64,000 nt of DNA from an uncultured Gemmiger sp. (GTDB lineage Bacteria; Bacillota; Clostridia; Oscillospirales; Ruminococcaceae): contig CALXHQ010000001.1 in NCBI GenBank assembly GCA_944388145.1, positions 124,001 through 188,000 on the forward strand, read 5' to 3'. Positions within the stretch are counted from its first letter, which is position 1, and each line of letters starts with the position of its first letter. Below are positions 62,623-64,000 of the stretch, piece by piece. Made by a program: the position numbers and the translations under genes. Under the pieces are notes generated by a model. The model ran no database searches, had not been told where the DNA came from, and was given only the letters and a program-made list of their open reading frames with translations.

Positions 62623-63870
62623 TCAGCCCTCCCACTTCTTCATCACGATGCAGGCATTGTGGCCGCCAAAGCCCAGGCTGTTGCTCATGGCGTAGCGCAG
62701 CTTCTTCTCACGGCCAACGTTGGGCACATAGTCCAGGTCCAGCTCCGGGTCGGGCTGCTCGTAATGGATGGTGGCGGGAACAAAGTCGTCGTGGACAGCC
62801 AGCGCGGTCAGCACAGCCTCGACGCCGCCGGCGCCGCCCAGCAGATGGCCGGTCATCGACTTGGTGCTGGAGACGCACAGCTTGTACGCCCAGTCGCCAA
62901 AGGCAGTCTTGATGGCTTCCGTTTCGCAGGAATCGTTCATCTTGGTGGAGGTGCCGTGGGCATTGATGTAGTCCACGGCCTCGGGGTTGATGCAGGCGTC
63001 GTTCAGGGCCAGCGTCATGCAGGCCGCACCGCCGGCACCGTGGGGTGCGGGGGCAGTCATGTGGTAGGCGTCGCAGTTGGCGCCGTAGCCGACCATCTCG
63101 GCATAGATCTTGGCGCCGCGTGCCTTGGCATGCTCCAGTTCCTCCAGAACCAGGATACCGCTGCCCTCGCCCAGCACAAAGCCGGAGCGGCGGGCATCGA
63201 AGGGAACGCTGGCCGCGTTGGGGTCAGTGGCGGTGGTCAGGGCCTTCATGCTGGAGAAACCACCGATGGCCAGCGGGCTGACACAGCCCTCGGTGCCGCC
63301 AGCGATCATGACATCCTCGTAACCATCGCGGATGCGGTGGAAGGCATCGCCCACCGCATTGGTACCGCCGGCGCAGGCGGTGACCGGGCAGGTGCAGATG
63401 CCCTTGAAGCCGGTGCGGATGGCGATCTGGGCAGCCGCCATGTTGGGGATAACCATCGGAATAAAGAAGGGGCTGACCTTCTCATAACCGCGCTGCATAC
63501 CGCGGGTGTGCTCCTCCTCGATGGTGGGCAGGCTGCCAATGCCGCTGGAGATGATGATGCCGCAACGGTTCAGTGCGGGGTCGTCCTTCTCAATGGACAG
63601 GCCGCTGTCCTTGAGTGCCTCGTCGGCGGCAACAACAGCCATCTGGGTGAAGCGGGCCATCTTCTTGGCATCGCGGCGGTCAATAACCGGTTCCGGATCA
63701 AAGTTTTTGACTTCGCCGGCCAGCTTGACCTTGAAATCAGTGGTATCAAAGCGGGTGATGGGGCCGATGCCGCAGACACCGGCACGGGCGTTGGCCCAGG
63801 TTTCGGCGGCAGTGTTGCCAATGGGGTTCACCGTACCAATGCCGGTGACCACAACTCTGCGTTTTTCCAT
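62623..63870 (-). CDS. fabF: Beta-ketoacyl-ACP synthase II
   Basis: Condensing enzyme of fatty-acid elongation. The 415-residue thiolase-fold protein has the Cys nucleophile in PVTACAGG (about 165) and the His pair in NAHGTST (about 305) and [11 protein letters not shown] (about 342). GFGGHNAC lies near the C-terminus. ATG 63870 with AGAGGAG upstream. First gene of the fabF-fabZ unit, with its own promoter. Other fab genes may precede the window edge but are not visible. Confidence 0.96.
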   Translation of the reverse strand: MEKRRVVVTGIGTVNPIGNTAAETWANARAGVCGIGPITRFDTTDFKVKLAGEVKNFDPEPVIDRRDAKKMARFTQMAVVAADEALKDSGLSIEKDDPALNRCGIIISSGIGSLPTIEEEHTRGMQRGYEKVSPFFIPMVIPNMAAAQIAIRTGFKGICTCPVTACAGGTNAVGDAFHRIRDGYEDVMIAGGTEGCVSPLAIGGFSSMKALTTATDPNAASVPFDARRSGFVLGEGSGILVLEELEHAKARGAKIYAEMVGYGANCDAYHMTAPAPHGAGGAACMTLALNDACINPEAVDYINAHGTSTKMNDSCETEAIKTAFGDWAYKLCVSSTKSMTGHLLGGAGGVEAVLTALAVHDDFVPATIHYEQPDPELDLDYVPNVGREKKLRYAMSNSLGFGGHNACIVMKKWEG

Positions 63871-63931
63871 AGGATTACTCCTCTAATTCTGTGTAAAAGG
63901 TGACAGTCGGGCAAATCCGCCCTATCTGGTC

Positions 63932-63960
63932 AGTATAGCATGGTTTGAGCGATTTGTCCA
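63932..63960 (-). promoter_or_regulatory. Promoter of fabF-fabZ
   Basis: Minus strand TGGACA (63955-63960), 17-base spacer, TATACT (63932-63937) preceded by TGC (extended -10). About 60 nt upstream of the fabF ATG. No FapR-type palindrome recognised. Confidence 0.7.
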
Positions 63961-64000
63961 TGCCTCCGGGGAGAGGACAGACCGATGCCAGGCATCGGCT

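Overview
The window looks like a chromosomal segment from a GC-rich, gut-type Firmicute of the Oscillospirales (Faecalibacterium, Gemmiger and Subdoligranulum relatives). This rests on an HprK operon, the Gram-positive sepF-ylmH-divIVA-ileS-lspA-rluD block, sortase-assembled pili, strong AGGAGG ribosome sites and frequent GTG/TTG starts. Most genes lie on the minus strand. The plus-strand exceptions are an esterase, uvrBA and two XRE-regulator modules.

Layout. 1-4517: hprK, PHP phosphoesterase, ROK sugar kinase, murB and rapZ (cut by the window edge), joined by start/stop overlaps. 4660-14745: surface-glycan genes (membrane acyltransferase, two RgpF-type rhamnan proteins, NAD-epimerase, two GT2 glycosyltransferases, a HAD protein, a DUF4422 protein). 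14973-20131: ABC-F ATPase, a YjjG-like nucleotidase, a membrane-anchored SGNH-fold protein with altered catalytic residues, and a HAD phosphatase. 20341-23239: a three-gene ABC uptake system with an internal hairpin. 23551-31647: cell-division and envelope operon from sepF to a PTS IIA protein. 31888-41174: HlyD-like protein, miaA, mutL, mutS, a Cys-tailed YlbF protein and miaB. 41320-44565: an AT-rich island (SPFH-GYF, zinc-ribbon membrane protein, XRE regulator) between two 42-bp direct repeats. 44661-51958: small regulator, YjbR-EVE fusion, esterase, uvrB, uvrA. 52179-61874: a sortase-pilus locus with its own tyrosine recombinase, bracketed by a truncated and a complete copy of one XRE-regulator module. 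62127-63870: fabZ and fabF.

The most striking system is at 59201-60366. Two perfect 27-bp inverted repeats bound a 310-bp segment immediately beside a tyrosine recombinase gene. Each repeat has the anatomy of a recombinase core site: 8-bp inverted arms around an asymmetric 6-bp centre. The segment carries a good promoter and an intrinsic terminator. This is best read as a fim-like invertible switch controlling a pilus operon (adhesin, backbone pilin, class C sortase, minor pilin, second sortase). In the orientation given here the promoter points away from the pilus genes, so the sequenced state is predicted to be OFF. Inversion would place the promoter in front of the adhesin gene and put the terminator between the recombinase gene and the promoter. 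About 310 bp of similar sequence at 51992-52300 and 60604-60915, in direct orientation, suggests that the whole pilus island was inserted or could be lost as a unit.
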